Position numbers and translations under genes: made by a program
Part shown: piece by piece, positions 9,496 through 20,110 of the stretch
How positions within the stretch are numbered: the stretch's first letter is position 1
How the letters are laid out: each line of letters starts with the position of its first letter
Notes under the pieces: model-generated
Told to the model about the DNA's origin: nothing
Database searches by the model: none
Seen by the model: only the letters and a program-made list of their open reading frames with translations
Source of the DNA: Agrypnia vestita
Taxonomy: Eukaryota > Arthropoda > Insecta > Trichoptera > Phryganeidae
Reading direction: 5' to 3'
Assembly (NCBI GenBank): GCA_016648135.1
Contig: JADDOH010003968.1
Location: 47,077 to 111,076, forward strand
DNA: 64,000 bases

Positions 9496-10464
9496 ATCAG
9501 ATATTATTAAAGAGTTTAAATTCTGAAGTCTGAATTCTGAGCCTGAATTCTTTCAGTCCTGGAATGGCCCACTCACAAAGTTAAAAGTAGAAAGTAGACA
9601 TTATCCAGGTTGATGTCTTAGCACTTCGGTGTAGATATCGATGCAGAAATCCGAACGTGAATCGGTGAAAGTAGTTGATTAGACGTTGCACTATTTTACG
9701 AACGAATTAGTGATTTTTTTTTTACAAAATAGAGAATCCTAAAAATCAGGAATCTCCTTATTTTTATCACACGATGTGTAATTCCATTCCGGTATATTTT
9801 TCTGAATAGTATTCGAGAGAGTGTATTGCATGTTTTTCGAATATTTACAAAGTTAAATCTTTTTTGTCATAAGATCGGCCGCGCCCCGCGATTGGCATCC
9901 CCTGTAGTGATCCAATCGCTGTTCCCGTTATCTCGGGACAGAGAGATGCCAGACTCAAAAACTAAAAGCTTTTAATATCTTATTTATCTTATTCTATATA
10001 CAGACTCCCAACATTTCACACCGAGCTTCTCTAAGCAAGAAAAGTGAACAAGTCCGATCGATGCGATGGTCCGAATCGTCGGAGTTATGATTTTATTTTG
10101 AAAAATGTCTACAATATTTCTTTGGCTTACTTCTGATTTGTAATATTTGAAGCAGTTACATACATATACCCAGTAAATGTCCAAAATGTAAAAATAATAT
10201 TTCAATTAAGTTCATTTAATGGTGCAATTAATTACGATTAAAATTGTTATACTTTAGATTCTACTTCTTGTAGGTACTTTTCCACGCTTGTTCTATTAAG
10301 TACAGACCTCTATCTAGTTCCAAAAAACACATCATCAAAGATACCAGGCTAAATAACTGAAACAATTGAAAAATCGAATTTTAAAGTTATTCTTTTTTGT
10401 ACTCGTTTTTAACTTTTTTTATTTTACTCAAAATTTTAGCGGTCAGCTTTAAATGAATAACATT
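9496..10464. other. Non-genic stretch
   Basis: No recognised gene. The 73-codon minus frame at 9984-10205 has no family features. The stretch contains one moderately GC-rich block (9880-9960) that appears single-copy here. Confidence 0.3.
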
Positions 10465-10815
10465 TTTACTCCCTTTATATTAACTCGTGGCGTCTGCTTG
10501 TCTTCTTATCTTGTTGTTTGACAAAAAAACTTTGGATCCCTTTTAAACGCCTTTCCCGTGATCTAATCTAGCTGAAACTTTGCAAGCAGACTAGTGGCGA
10601 CGACCAAGAAGATCTGTCACATTTTCGTTAAAAAAAATTATTAAATTTTTGGATTTTTCAAATTTTTAATGGTTTTTTTATACAACTTATTAATTAATAA
10701 ATAATTCGCGTCTGGTAGACGCGAAACCTGATTAAAGTATAATTTTGGATTTTTGGAAATTTTTTATTACTCCCTTTCGTAGCGTCGCCCGACCGAAGCC
10801 CAACGCATAGGTTAA
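10465..10815. repeat. Unclassified dispersed repeat U2, copy 1
   Basis: It shares long blocks with 61905-62175: TTTTACTCCCTTTATATTAA, CTCGTGGCGTCTGCTTG, AACTTTGGATC, then CTGAAAC...GCAAGCAGACT..TGGCGACGA.CAAGAAGA. The words CGTCTGCTTG and CAAGCAGACT form an internal inverted repeat. It ends with a block containing GTCGCCCGACC (compare GGCGGCCCGATAGCGTCGC in the second copy). No coding content was recognised. Confidence 0.6.
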
Positions 10816-10837
10816 GCGAAAAAAAAGTTTCAACTAG

Positions 10838-11166
10838 GGAATAATCCAAGGTCCCGTTGTTCATACAATGAAAATAAGTATTTCACTATACAATTTAACG
10901 TCCTGATAATTTAATCTAATTAATATAATCGTAATCTAAATTAAACAAACCAAACCTAATAACCTAACCTAACCAAACTTCATATATTGCCTATGAAATG
11001 TCAAAATATGCAGTGCATTTTTCGGAACTTTAAAGTGTAATATCTTATTTAATACTTACTATTTAAAGGTAAATTATCTTTCATTCTGTCATTAGCACAT
11101 TCAATAATATATTGAAATACTCACTTTCATTGTATATGCAATGGGACCATTATCTTGGATTTAGCC
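10838..11166. mobile_element. MITE M1, copy 1, with perfect 8-bp target duplication
   Basis: The element starts GGAATAATCCAAGG and ends CTTGGATTTAGCC. Subterminal inverted repeats (GGTCCCGTTGTTCATACAAT against ATTGTATATGCAATGGGACC) extend the terminal repeat to about 50 bp with mismatches. The 8-bp direct repeat TCAACTAG flanks it at 10830-10837 and 11167-11174. The length is 329 bp with no coding capacity. Eight-bp duplications occur in hAT, P and Merlin superfamilies. Ends starting GG fit Merlin slightly better than hAT, but this is not settled. The second copy is at 14729-15056. Confidence 0.88.
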
Positions 11167-11574
11167 TCAACTAGTACATGAGAAAGGGAGTATATAAAAA
11201 CTTGGTTTTTTAATCTGTTTAACCTAATGTAACCAACCTAACTCAAATTTATTTTATTTGATTAATCTGATTGACTATTAAATAATAATCTTTCAGCTGT
11301 ATGCAATATTTGAAATAAGCTTTACTTATATAGAAGTGTTGCGAAATAAATATAAATAAAATACGTATCTTTTAATATTACTATCGCACTTATTTTCATA
11401 TTATTCGGATTTTAATCAAGCATTATTTTCTGTTGCATAATTATTAAATTTTTGCATATAAACGTAAAGCTAATTTCAATGTACTACACATTACACGTAC
11501 CTGTATCCTACTGCCATTTCTGATAAGCTACACGCTACAGTTGTTCAATTTTCAAAGATGTTAAAAACACAAAA

Positions 11575-11970
11575 CAAAATCACACATATGGAAATAAAAA
11601 CAAGTGTTTTTTACCTTTTTAATTTTCTGAGACGCGATTTGCCTTGTGAGGGCATTATCAATCTAAATATTTTACATTCAACTACTTGTATTTATATTAA
11701 AAGTATTAGAAAGTGATGCCATATAATTTTAAGAATAAATTAAAGTTTTTGGATTTCTACACGATTTTAGTAACAATTCTGTTCAAACACTAATGACAAG
11801 TAATACATATAAGGATGGGGATAGATTTACAACCTGATGAATATCACATTTATATCAAGTTGTTGAATGTAAAATGTTTAGATTGATAATGCCCTCATAA
11901 GGCGTAACGCGTCTCAGAATATTAAAAAGATAGATCTTAAAAACAATTGCTTTTATTTCCGTATGTGTGA
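11575..11970. mobile_element. Foldback element with mirrored arms of about 110 bp
   Basis: The left arm carries CACACATATGGAAATAAAAA, then CTGAGACGCGATTTGCCTTG and AGGGCATTATCAATCTAAAT, then TTTTACATTCAACTAC. The right arm mirrors all of these in reverse order, ending TTTATTTCCGTATGTGTG. The centre (about 11690-11850) is AT-rich. Each arm contains a diverged CTGATAAGGCGAAACGCGTC-like motif (right arm CTCATAAGGCGTAACGCGTC), a relative of the hammerhead signature but too decayed to fold as one. A related fragment is at 7305-7440. Confidence 0.7.
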
Positions 11971-12212
11971 TTAAGGAGCTCTACAAGCTTACCTGTGAAA
12001 CAATAAAAACAAAACAAGATATTCAACTACCGCCGATGTATTTCTAAAATATACAGTAGGCAACTATGAGTTATCCTGTAGTTATTGAGTAAAGAGTGAT
12101 GGTATTCGAGAAGGAGGAAAGTAAGACAACGCGTCAAATACTAGAAGGCAATGAATGAATGAATGAATATGTTCGATAGAAGAGGGAATGTTGAGAAGAT
12201 ATAGAGAGGAGA

Positions 12213-12800
12213 GTGACTGCCGGGAATAGGGTGAACGGTACTTTGAATGTAATAATTTCTAATAGAAATATGTCTACCGAGGCAAAACTAGCGGTACGTA
12301 ATGGAGTTCTGGTACCGACACTAATGTATGGAAGGGAAGCCTGGAGCTGGCAGAAGAGGAACGAAAGTAGAATGAATGCAGTGGAGATGAGATTCCTTAG
12401 ACATATGTATGACAAATTCATGTATGATAGAGTAAAGAATGAATATAGGAATGAGTGTAAAGCTGATCGTAGCATAATACATAGAATAAAAATAGGGTCG
12501 CTCAGGTGGTTTGGGCATGTTGAGCGAATGAATGAGGAAAGAATGATAAGAAAGATTTATAATGCAAGTGTTGACGGCGCCAGAAAGAGAGGGCGACCAC
12601 GTAAGACGTGGCATGACCAGATTAACCAGATACTGGAAGATGGTCCTGTTAGAAGCCTCAACAGCCGTCGGGCTTGCGTGCGAAGATGCATGAATGTAGA
12701 TGAAGCGAAAATTGTATGTCAGGACAGAAGAGTGTGGCGCTCTATCCTCTCTGCCTACCCCCACGGGGAAACGGCGTGACGGTAAGTAAGTAAGCAAGAT
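12213..12800 (+). mobile_element. 3' end of a non-LTR retrotransposon (family B), 188-codon open remnant
   Basis: The plus strand reads open through GVLVPTLMYGREAWSW, MNAVEMRFLRHMY, GSLRWFGHVERMNEERM, GARKRGRPRKTWHDQI and a final RRVWRSILSAYPHGETA. This is the C-terminal region of a non-LTR reverse transcriptase: the thumb and post-RT tail with the LMYG.E.W and RWFGHVERM signatures. RT active site and endonuclease are missing. The tail GGTAAGTAAGTAAGCAAG (12780-12797) is a short repeat also seen at the end of the 53288 copy. That marks both as 3' ends of one family with (GTAA)n termini. The open frame implies a fairly young insertion. Confidence 0.85.
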
Positions 12801-13320
12801 TAAATTATAACGAAACAAGGTGCGATTAATATTCCTCAGCCCGAAATCCGAAATAATCTTCAACATTTTAAAAGCTTTTCCCCGCCGATATCATCTGCCG
12901 ATATCGTCGCGCCAGGTCCTGGTGCGGAGCGAGGGGTGGGGGGCAGGGTAGGTCCTCACAGGGGGCCGGTCCCGGTGACCATTCGCTTCCCCATTACGAG
13001 GTGTTAATGGCTCCGGGTGACCCGGTTCCCGACTCCGGCCGGGTCTGCCAGACCGACTTGTCTTTATTGACATCAGTAAAGGATAACCCCGGCAATGGTT
13101 TGTTGACCACTCACAACATCTCTCAAGAATTTTGGTATTTGTTTAATCGGTTTATGTTTTTCGGGATCCCGTCGCATCGGAATTGTGTTAAGTGTCCAAT
13201 CTCTGCCATCTTTCAGAAGTGTGCGGGGGTTTTGATAAAACAAAAACAAAAAAAATAGATTTTTGCATCTCGGGACTTATTTAAAGTAATTCATTTAATT
13301 CAAACACATAGGCGTCTGAT
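12800..13320. other. Non-genic GC-rich island
   Basis: A GC-rich segment at about 12885-13040 stands out from the AT-rich background. Both strands hold short open frames, but none has a recognisable domain. It appears single-copy in this window. Confidence 0.3.
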
Positions 13321-13437
13321 TGACAGTGGCATGCTTATTAGTGGCATGTGTGTACGCATATTGCTAGAAATGAGCATGCCACCTAGTGACATGCTCAAAA
13401 ATCAACCGCCGGTTGATTTATAAGCATGCCACTGTCA
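13321..13437. repeat. Foldback with 17-bp perfect arms, GCATGC-rich
   Basis: TGACAGTGGCATGCTTA (13321-13337) is perfectly mirrored by TAAGCATGCCACTGTCA (13421-13437). A second small palindrome, AATCAACCGCCGGTTGATT, lies inside near 13400-13418. The AGCATGCCACTAATAAGCATG vocabulary recurs at 13835-13970. Confidence 0.7.
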
Positions 13438-13589
13438 TTCACCATAGAGAAGGGGTATCTTTGGAGCATGTGTGAACAGACTTGCTTACTTATGTCATTC
13501 GCGGGCTTCGCGGCTAGTATTATCGATGCGATCTTCTCAGTCCGCGACAGATGAAACAAATATGGCGCGTTGGGGAGATGATAAAACTT

Positions 13590-13662
13590 TGTGACTTATT
13601 ATAGGAATCACGTGTCTTATTATAGGAATGTCTGTGACTTATTATAGGAATGTCTGTGGAAT
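13590..13662 (+). repeat. Short tandem array, three units of about 21 bp
   Basis: Three successive units contain CTTATTATAGGAAT, with spacers ATCACGTGT and GTCTGTGA. The array lies between the two GCATGC-rich blocks. Confidence 0.75.
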
Positions 13663-13834
13663 ACTCGGTCACCGTTGTGTAAAAATAATATAGTGAGAAA
13701 TAATGTTTACGAAACTTTATTAATAGGCAAACTCAAATCAAAAATCTGCGGATCGAAACTCGGGAATTGTTTTGATTTATTGGTTCACTTGAATTTTCTA
13801 TTTCAGTTTGCAAAGTATCCATTTTGAGAGAGCA

Positions 13835-13970
13835 TGCCACTAATAAGCATGTGTGTTTGATTGTTAGCTTTAGGCGTGCTTATTTATGAGCATGCCACTA
13901 ATAAGCATGCCAGTAATGAGCAAGTGTGTACAGTTGTTAGGGCATGCTCATTAGCATGCGAGTAAAGAAA
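13835..13970. repeat. GCATGC-rich repeated motif block
   Basis: AGCATGCCACTAATAAGCATG occurs at about 13842, and close variants follow at 13900-13920 and 13942-13958. These use the same words as the 13321-13437 foldback and probably derive from it or from a longer element spanning both. Confidence 0.55.
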
Positions 13971-13989
13971 CATGTGTATCTGTACTTTT

Positions 13990-14720
13990 AGGCCTGAAAT
14001 TGTACAATATAATGCTGGAAAGGGTATCACAAATAAACAATCCGAAAAATGTAAAAACATCAATTAAAATTTTGGGTAAAAGAGATGGGTCGACCAGTTA
14101 TTGGGAAACTCACCCAAATAAATTGAGAAATAGAAAAATTTAGATTGTATTAGGGTAATTTACATGTGCCTGAGTGTAGGCGATGATAAATCTTTTTTTA
14201 ACTTATTTGTATAAAATGTATTTTGTATAAAATGAGCTACCTATAAGTTATAATTGTAAACTTTGTCTCTCTCAACACAGAGCTCTCTAGTGAGACAGGC
14301 ATAGTATAGTTTAACCTCACAAATGTAAAAGTAAAGCAATGAAATAAATTTAAAAACAACACCGTGACGAAATGCTTTATTACATCAGCATAAAAACTGG
14401 AGTAATCCTGATGGAGGGATGTTGACAATATTAAAAGCAACAGTAATACACATGGAACATGTGTGAACCATAAAAGATTCATGGACCAGACGGTAGGTCT
14501 CACACCAGGATAAAAAAGTAACTTATAATCTATTAATCTTTTGCACACATCATGGGAGTGCGTCAAGCAGATACCAAAAACCTATTGCTGTGAGAAAATT
14601 CAATGGCCTCTTAAAAACAAACCGACTTGAAAAATAATTCCCAAGAGTCCATTAAAATACATTGGTATGTAAAAAAAAATATTCCTTGTAGAATCACTCT
14701 TAAGAGAACAATTACAAAAA
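13990..14720. other. Non-genic stretch
   Basis: No recognised gene. The 109-codon minus frame at 14237-14566 is hydrophobic in places but has no start context, splice signals or family match that I can support, so I treat it as chance. Confidence 0.3.
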
Positions 14721-14728
14721 GAATTAAC

Positions 14729-15056
14729 GGAATAATCCAAGACTATGGTCCCGTTGTTCATACAATGAAAATAAGTATTTCACTATATAATTTAACGTCC
14801 TGTTAATTTAATCTAACTAAAATAATTGTAATCTAAATTAAACAAACCAAACCTAATAACCTAACCTAACCTCATATATTGCCTATGAAATGTCAAAATA
14901 TGCAGCATTTTTCGAAACTTTAAAGTGTAATATCTTATTTAATACTTACTATTTAAAAGTAAATTATCTTTCATTTTGTTATTAGCACATTCAATAATAT
15001 AGTGAAATACTCATTTTCGTTGTATATGCAATGGGACCATTGTCTTGGATTTAGCC
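14729..15056. mobile_element. MITE M1, copy 2, with perfect 8-bp target duplication
   Basis: It starts GGAATAATCCAAGA and ends CTTGGATTTAGCC, flanked by GAATTAAC at 14721-14728 and 15057-15064. It is collinear with copy 1 over the full 328 bp, with only scattered differences. Two different perfect 8-bp duplications at the same boundaries fix the ends of this family. Confidence 0.9.
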
Positions 15057-15064
15057 GAATTAAC

Positions 15065-15250
15065 TATTCATGAGTCATCATCACTATTGACTGTACAACC
15101 CTCATAGTCATTTTTAAGAATTTTCCTCAATTGATCACACGCCATTTCTCTCCATTCCTGGATTTCTAAGACAGTACATATTATATCTTAGACATTATCA
15201 TTCCACCTTAGCTTTGAAATTTCCATCCTTTTGTATCCTGTTGGATTTAT
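15065..15250 (-). mobile_element. Decayed non-LTR retrotransposon 3' end
   Basis: The order CATCATCACTATTGACTGTACAACC, then TCCTCAATTGATCACACGCC, then TCCATTCCTGGATTTCTAAGAC parallels the family A 3' ends (compare 6170-6290 on the minus strand). The frame is destroyed. Its first bases abut the target duplication of the MITE at 15057-15064. Confidence 0.45.
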
Positions 15251-15349
15251 GTTTAGCAATGACATCTGTGATTGCTTTTCAATCTTCATCTTAATTGGAT
15301 TGATTACCGAAATCTTGCTTTAATAATCGTCGAAACGCTCTTTTCAATG

Positions 15350-15420
15350 AGTACAGTTTATTTTTATACCGTCTTCTAGCAGTCCCTCTTATCATCAGGT
15401 GTAATTTATAACTAACCTAA
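15350..15420 (-). ncRNA. Decayed hammerhead-like remnant (relative of 29131)
   Basis: The minus strand reads CACCTGATGATAAGAGGGACTGCT followed by AGAAGACGG. It matches the 29131 motif through the first half, but lacks the second helix II strand and the GAAAC. Confidence 0.4.
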
Positions 15421-15863
15421 GTACAGAAATTATGAAAATATTTCGTGATTTTTTTCTTCTGTGTGTCTTCAAGGGGGTCTTCAAGGGGAAGATTCTGAGA
15501 AGCGGAGACTTTTGTAAGGATGTGACGTTGTTTATTAGTTTTCGCTTTTGGATTTCGACGGTTTCCAAACTGTTCATTATCAATCCTTTTTGCGAAAACC
15601 GACGTGTGTGCATTACAAAGTTCAATTTAGTTAACATTAAAATAATCATGTCGCACCACAAAATAACTATCATATCAATTAATGATATTCAAGTCCATGG
15701 CTGACCACACAGGTTCCCTATAAGTATTTGTCCTGAGCTTCAGTCCTTCATCAGGAGAATGTGTCATTTTATCGACTTCACACCACTACTATGAAGAAGT
15801 AACAGCTTTCCAATTCATTTATCATAAAATAAATTCTATTGTTTTCAATATGTGCTTCGTATA

Positions 15864-16402
15864 CAGGGTTATTTGTAAAACATTGATAACCTCGCAGGGC
15901 TATATTCTTGCCTTCATTATGAGTCGAAAATGTTCAAGCTTTTATGACCTAATATCAATAGTTATGGAGATATACGACATCAAAGTTTGCATTTTTTTGT
16001 CAATATTTCTCACAAATTTTTTGTAAAATGTTGGACTATCATTACAGTAACTCATATCGATTACGAAAAATTCATTCGTTTTAATACAAGTTAAATAAAA
16101 TGATAAAAACCCTGAAAAAATTCCAATTGGAATGTTTTCCAATTGGAATTCGAAGGTTTTTATTTTTTTATTTGACTTGTATTAAAGGGATTGAATTCTT
16201 CATATTCGATATAAGTTACTGTAACGATATTCCAATGTTTTACAAAAAATAAGTCAGAAATATTGAAAAAAAAATGCAAACTTTGATGTCGCATATCTCC
16301 TTAACTATTGATGTTAGGTCATAATAGCTTGAAAATTTTCGACTCATAATCAAGGCAGGAATATAGTCCTGCGAGGTTATTAATGTTTTACAAATAACCC
16401 TG
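15864..16402. mobile_element. Long-palindrome foldback element FB1, complete copy
   Basis: The 539-bp element starts CAGGGTTATTTGTAAAACAT and ends with the mirror ATGTTTTACAAATAACCCTG. The arms are about 265 bp each and meet at AATTCCAATTGG near 16115-16150, so it is almost entirely palindromic. TATA flanks both ends (15860-15863 and 16403-16406), a duplicated TA or TATA target. There is no coding capacity. In RNA or single-stranded DNA it would form a hairpin of more than 200 bp. Confidence 0.9.
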
Positions 16403-16995
16403 TATAAAGACATTTGATACTGGATTCCAATGTATTCCGTGTTTTGCTTAAAGATTTTCGTATGCGTGACATATAAAAGGATATTGAATGTTATAAGGCT
16501 ATATATATAAGAATTCCAATATGGAAATATGTAGATATATGTTTTGAAATTTATTTCTTATCGTCTCTTATACAATATAACCCTCTAAAAAATCGATCGG
16601 GTGGCCAAAAAAAGCCGTGTTGAATGTAGCATATTGTTTGATATATGTGGGTACATTCTGTCTGGAGTGGTCGGGCCGGCCGAGTGAGATATGGTTATCT
16701 CTCAAAAATAAAATTCCTCAGCAATAAGTGGATACACATGCGTTCCTTAATGTTCCCCACAGATAAAGTTCAGACTGTAGATATGTTTAGACGTTAAATA
16801 ATTTGTTGATCTGGCAATCCACAAATAGGCGTCGAACCGATACGCAACATGGACGCCTGAACACACATTTTTATTTCAAATAATTATAAAAAAATATCAA
16901 TTTTAATATTTTTCATTTATGTAATATTTTTATTTCATCACGGGCGCCCTCAGAATAAAATATGCATAGGTGCATACATTTTTTGTTGTTGTATA
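16403..16995. other. Non-genic spacer between two FB1 copies
   Basis: AT-rich, with one GGCCGGCC site near 16674-16682. No gene or repeat was identified. Confidence 0.25.
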
Positions 16996-17404
16996 CAGGG
17001 TTATTTGAAAAACATAAATAGCCTAGGACTATATTCCTGCTTTAATTATAAGTCGAAAATTGGAAGAGTTGGACTATCATTACAGTAACCTATATCGAAT
17101 GTTAAAAATTCCCTTTAATACAAATAAAATAAAACAATATAAACCTTCCAATTCCAATTGGAATTTTTTCAGGGTTTTTATCATTTTATTTAACTTGTAT
17201 AGAAAGGAAGGAATTTTTCGTAATCGATATAAGTTACTGTAATGATTGTTCAAAATTTTGTTAAAAAAAAGTCAGAAATATTGAAAAAATGAAAACTATG
17301 ATATTGCATAACTCCAACTATTGATATCAGGTATGGCAGCTTGAACGTATTATAATATATAAATATAGTCCTGCGAGATTATGATTATTTTCCAAATAAC
17401 CCTG
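16996..17404. mobile_element. Long-palindrome foldback element FB1, shortened copy
   Basis: It starts CAGGGTTATTTG and ends AAATAACCCTG, again flanked by TATA (16992-16995 and 17405-17408). At 409 bp it lacks part of the left arm between about 17060 and 17080, where the sequence jumps from GTCGAAAAT to GGACTATCATTACAG. Confidence 0.88.
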
Positions 17405-17408
17405 TATA

Positions 17409-17800
17409 AAGGAAGCCTGGAAAGGACAAACATGGACTGAAAGAAGACTGAATGCAGTGAAAATGCGGTCGCTTGGGCGCATATGCTTATAACCTTTGGT
17501 CGATAGAGTGAATAATGAAGGAATTAGAAATTAATGTAGCGTGATAGATATATTAAAAAAACGCTTAGATGGTTTGGTTATGCGGAAGGTATGAGCGAGG
17601 AAAGAATGGTTAAGAAAATATATGAGGCGAGTGTTGAAGGTAGCAAGAAAAGAGGGCGTCCGCGAATCTCGATCAGATACAGCAAAGGAGGATGGGCTCT
17701 GTTAACATCTTCAACAATCGTAGAGTGACAAGATGTACATATAAACGTGGCCGAAGCAAAAGTGGTGTGCCAAGAATGTGGAGTTATATCGGTTAGTTAG
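17409..17800 (+). mobile_element. Decayed 3' end of a non-LTR retrotransposon (family B)
   Basis: Blocks equivalent to GREAWSW, MNAVEMRFLRHM, RWFGH.E.M and RKRGRPR can be read in shifting frames and match the intact copy at 12213-12779. It begins directly after the FB1 right flank, so FB1 may have inserted at or near its truncated 5' end. Confidence 0.65.
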
Positions 17801-17823
17801 TTATAATGATGATCCTTTATGAA

Positions 17824-18158
17824 CCTTCATTAAACCAAATTATTTAACTTACATGTATATTTATTTCTTCAGAGATTCTTCGCCATAATCTGCGCTGATG
17901 GTCACGCAGTTGAATCACTTTGGTCCCACAAAAATTTGTGGTCATGTATCAAATTGACAAATTTTTCAAAATCGCAAAAATTTCCGAACAAATCCGGATC
18001 GTGTCGGACGTCGCATCTATACGAACCTACACGCACTACTAAATCGTGTACGGTGTGCGATGTTCAATACTACTTCGAGGGTCAGGAATGTACTTGCGTA
18101 TTCGGACGTATACGTACTACTCAATTTCGTACGGAAACGCATCCAGTGTGCGGCCGGC
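17824..18158 (+). repeat. Unclassified dispersed repeat U1, copy 1 (internally deleted)
   Basis: It shares CCTTCATTAAACCAAATTAT, CTGCGCTGATGGTCACGCAG, CCGAACAAATCCGGATCGTG and CACGCACTACTAAATCGTG with 23563-24325. The shared end is ACTACTCAATTTCGTACG.A ... GTGTGCGGCCGGC. Relative to copy 2 it lacks about 450 bp near 18113, while copy 2 lacks 37 bp found here at about 17855-17892. No gene-like frame is conserved between the copies, so it is a non-coding mobile or duplicated sequence of unknown class. Confidence 0.65.
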
Positions 18159-19924
18159 CTAAAGATAAGTACTGGCTTGATAGGAATCCCGTAAAGCATA
18201 AAAAACAACACATATTAATGATACATTCGACTGTATTTTTGTTTCGCTTTGTATATACAGGTGCACTTTCCGATCAGGAGCGTCTGAGAAATTTTTAATT
18301 TTTAATTTATCCCAAGAGCTAGAAAAACTTAATGATTCAAAATTATAAGAATCGAGAGCATTACTCACAATAATCTCCGGCGTACAGACGTCCGGATAAC
18401 TGTCTGCGGGGATACGGTCCACGGCCAACCTTTCGGCGCCCGGCACAGATTAAGGACTCATCTGGACCGCTCCTTATCAGCCTCCGACTAATGGTACTAA
18501 TAACATTAAGACAGATCCAAAGGCGAAGTAAAATTAAGCAATTTCGTGAAAAATACAATAGCAAAATCTCGCTGTTCCTTTGAAGATTACATCGACGAGC
18601 ATTCCCTTTTAACGAGTGTTAATAAATTGCTCATTGTTTTGACGAGCTTTGAGCTCCTCCGGGCAACGCTGAATTTAAAGTGTAGTAGACGTTCACGGAA
18701 TGAAAAGCGATTGTTTTATTGGCGCGATACCAAGTCACACGAAGCCTTTGCGGCGCCCTTTCGATTTCCGAATAGATAATTGATTAGTGATTCATTATTT
18801 CACTCGATAAAAGCACTTTGAGCCTTAATGCACCGATGAGATAGTATTATATGTTACAAGAATCTGCTTTATCATACCTCTTAGAGTCCGCTGCAAGATT
18901 GTATTAGAAAAAGAGATTTCCCTCCATTTTAATTGTCGTGTTAGCGTCCTCGCCACTCTCAAAAAGGTGGCGTTTGATTCAATCATAATACGTCACCGGA
19001 TTCAACATAATTTGGACTTTTTTACGTGAAATCGTATATTAACTAGTATATTTGATATTTTGACGCTAATCAGCTGTGGCGGCGCCGGCGCCACGTCCAG
19101 ATATTGTGTGTCGCGCGCTTTTGTTTTTACACGGGGTTCCATTTTGGAAATGTTTTATCGCCCTTTGATTGGACCAATGATTGCCGGCTTATTTTATTGA
19201 TCGATTTATTTTTATTTGTTTATCGATTACACTTTTAGTGGAAAATAAACATGTTCGTGTTCCGACACGCCGCATACTTCGGTCGGGCTTTCTAAGGCTA
19301 ATTGACCTACCCGAAAAGTAATCGAGTCGGAGCATGCTTTCTTTACAGCTGCTACAAATCAGATCTAAATTAGAAGCAACACGTTTTCATCATATATTAT
19401 TTAAATCCAAGAATTCCCCCACCACAGCGCGGTCCTGTTATTGTGCAATTAGCTTGGAACTACGTGTAGTTGCAATTCATTTTATTTTGATGACATCAGA
19501 CTAACTTCTTATTGAAGACTAGTGAAGGGGGCGCCATTGCTATGCACAGTTTAAAGTGTAACGTTGTATGCAATATTTGGTGTAAGTGGGAAGGTGGTGA
19601 GTCTGAAGGGGTGGAGTGACTATGTATTTCTCAGGGTCCTAGAATGCAACTGAGCAAAATTTCGAACATACGTATTTATGTCGCGAGAGAAAGTGGAGTT
19701 GCCAGGCAGAAGGAGATAATTTATTTATAAATTTAAATTTCAAGCGATCAAAAAATTTAGGATTTATAAAAAACAAAGAGAGACAGGAATACACATTGCG
19801 ATTCTTCAGTCGACAGATCAGTCCCGTTCAAGTCACGATGGCCGCTCATTTTTTTTTTTCGAAAATACGATTTTATCCCTTGCATATTTACTTTTTATTG
19901 GCTTATTTACTTTTTAATAAAAAA
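18159..19924. other. Non-genic stretch with GC-rich single-copy islands
   Basis: Islands at 18360-18800 and 19030-19290 are GC-richer and contain few simple repeats. They look like candidate conserved non-coding DNA near a regulated gene. That is inference from composition only. No exon with credible splice sites was found. Confidence 0.3.
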
Positions 19925-19926
19925 AT

Positions 19927-20110
19927 CCCGTAATCCGGTGGTCATGACGCTGGATTCTCTACTGTAGGTTCCGGATTTGATTCCCGGTGGGGTCACAATA
20001 CGTCTATGCGATTAACTCAAGCGCTGAGTGTTTTTGTGACGTGTTTCGCTCAGTAATTGGACCCCGCGGTCTGCTGCGGTTAAAGAAATACTTGCCACTA
20101 TACTAAAAAT
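19927..20110 (+). mobile_element. tRNA-derived SINE-like sequence (head region)
   Basis: CCGGTGGTCATGACGCTGGATTC resembles a tRNA-like A-box region, and GGATTTGATTCCCGG about 40 bp downstream resembles the B box GGTTCGANTCC. A non-tRNA body follows. It differs from the other SINE family in the window. No clear tail or target duplication was seen. Confidence 0.4.

Noticed and set aside
12321..12866. 181-codon minus-strand frame as a gene
   Set aside because: It is the antisense shadow of the family B retrotransposon fragment on the plus strand.
15700..15766. CTGATGA followed by a CTGA/TCAG stem on the minus strand, hammerhead-like
   Set aside because: The required GAAA after helix II is replaced by GACAAAUAC, so the core is absent.
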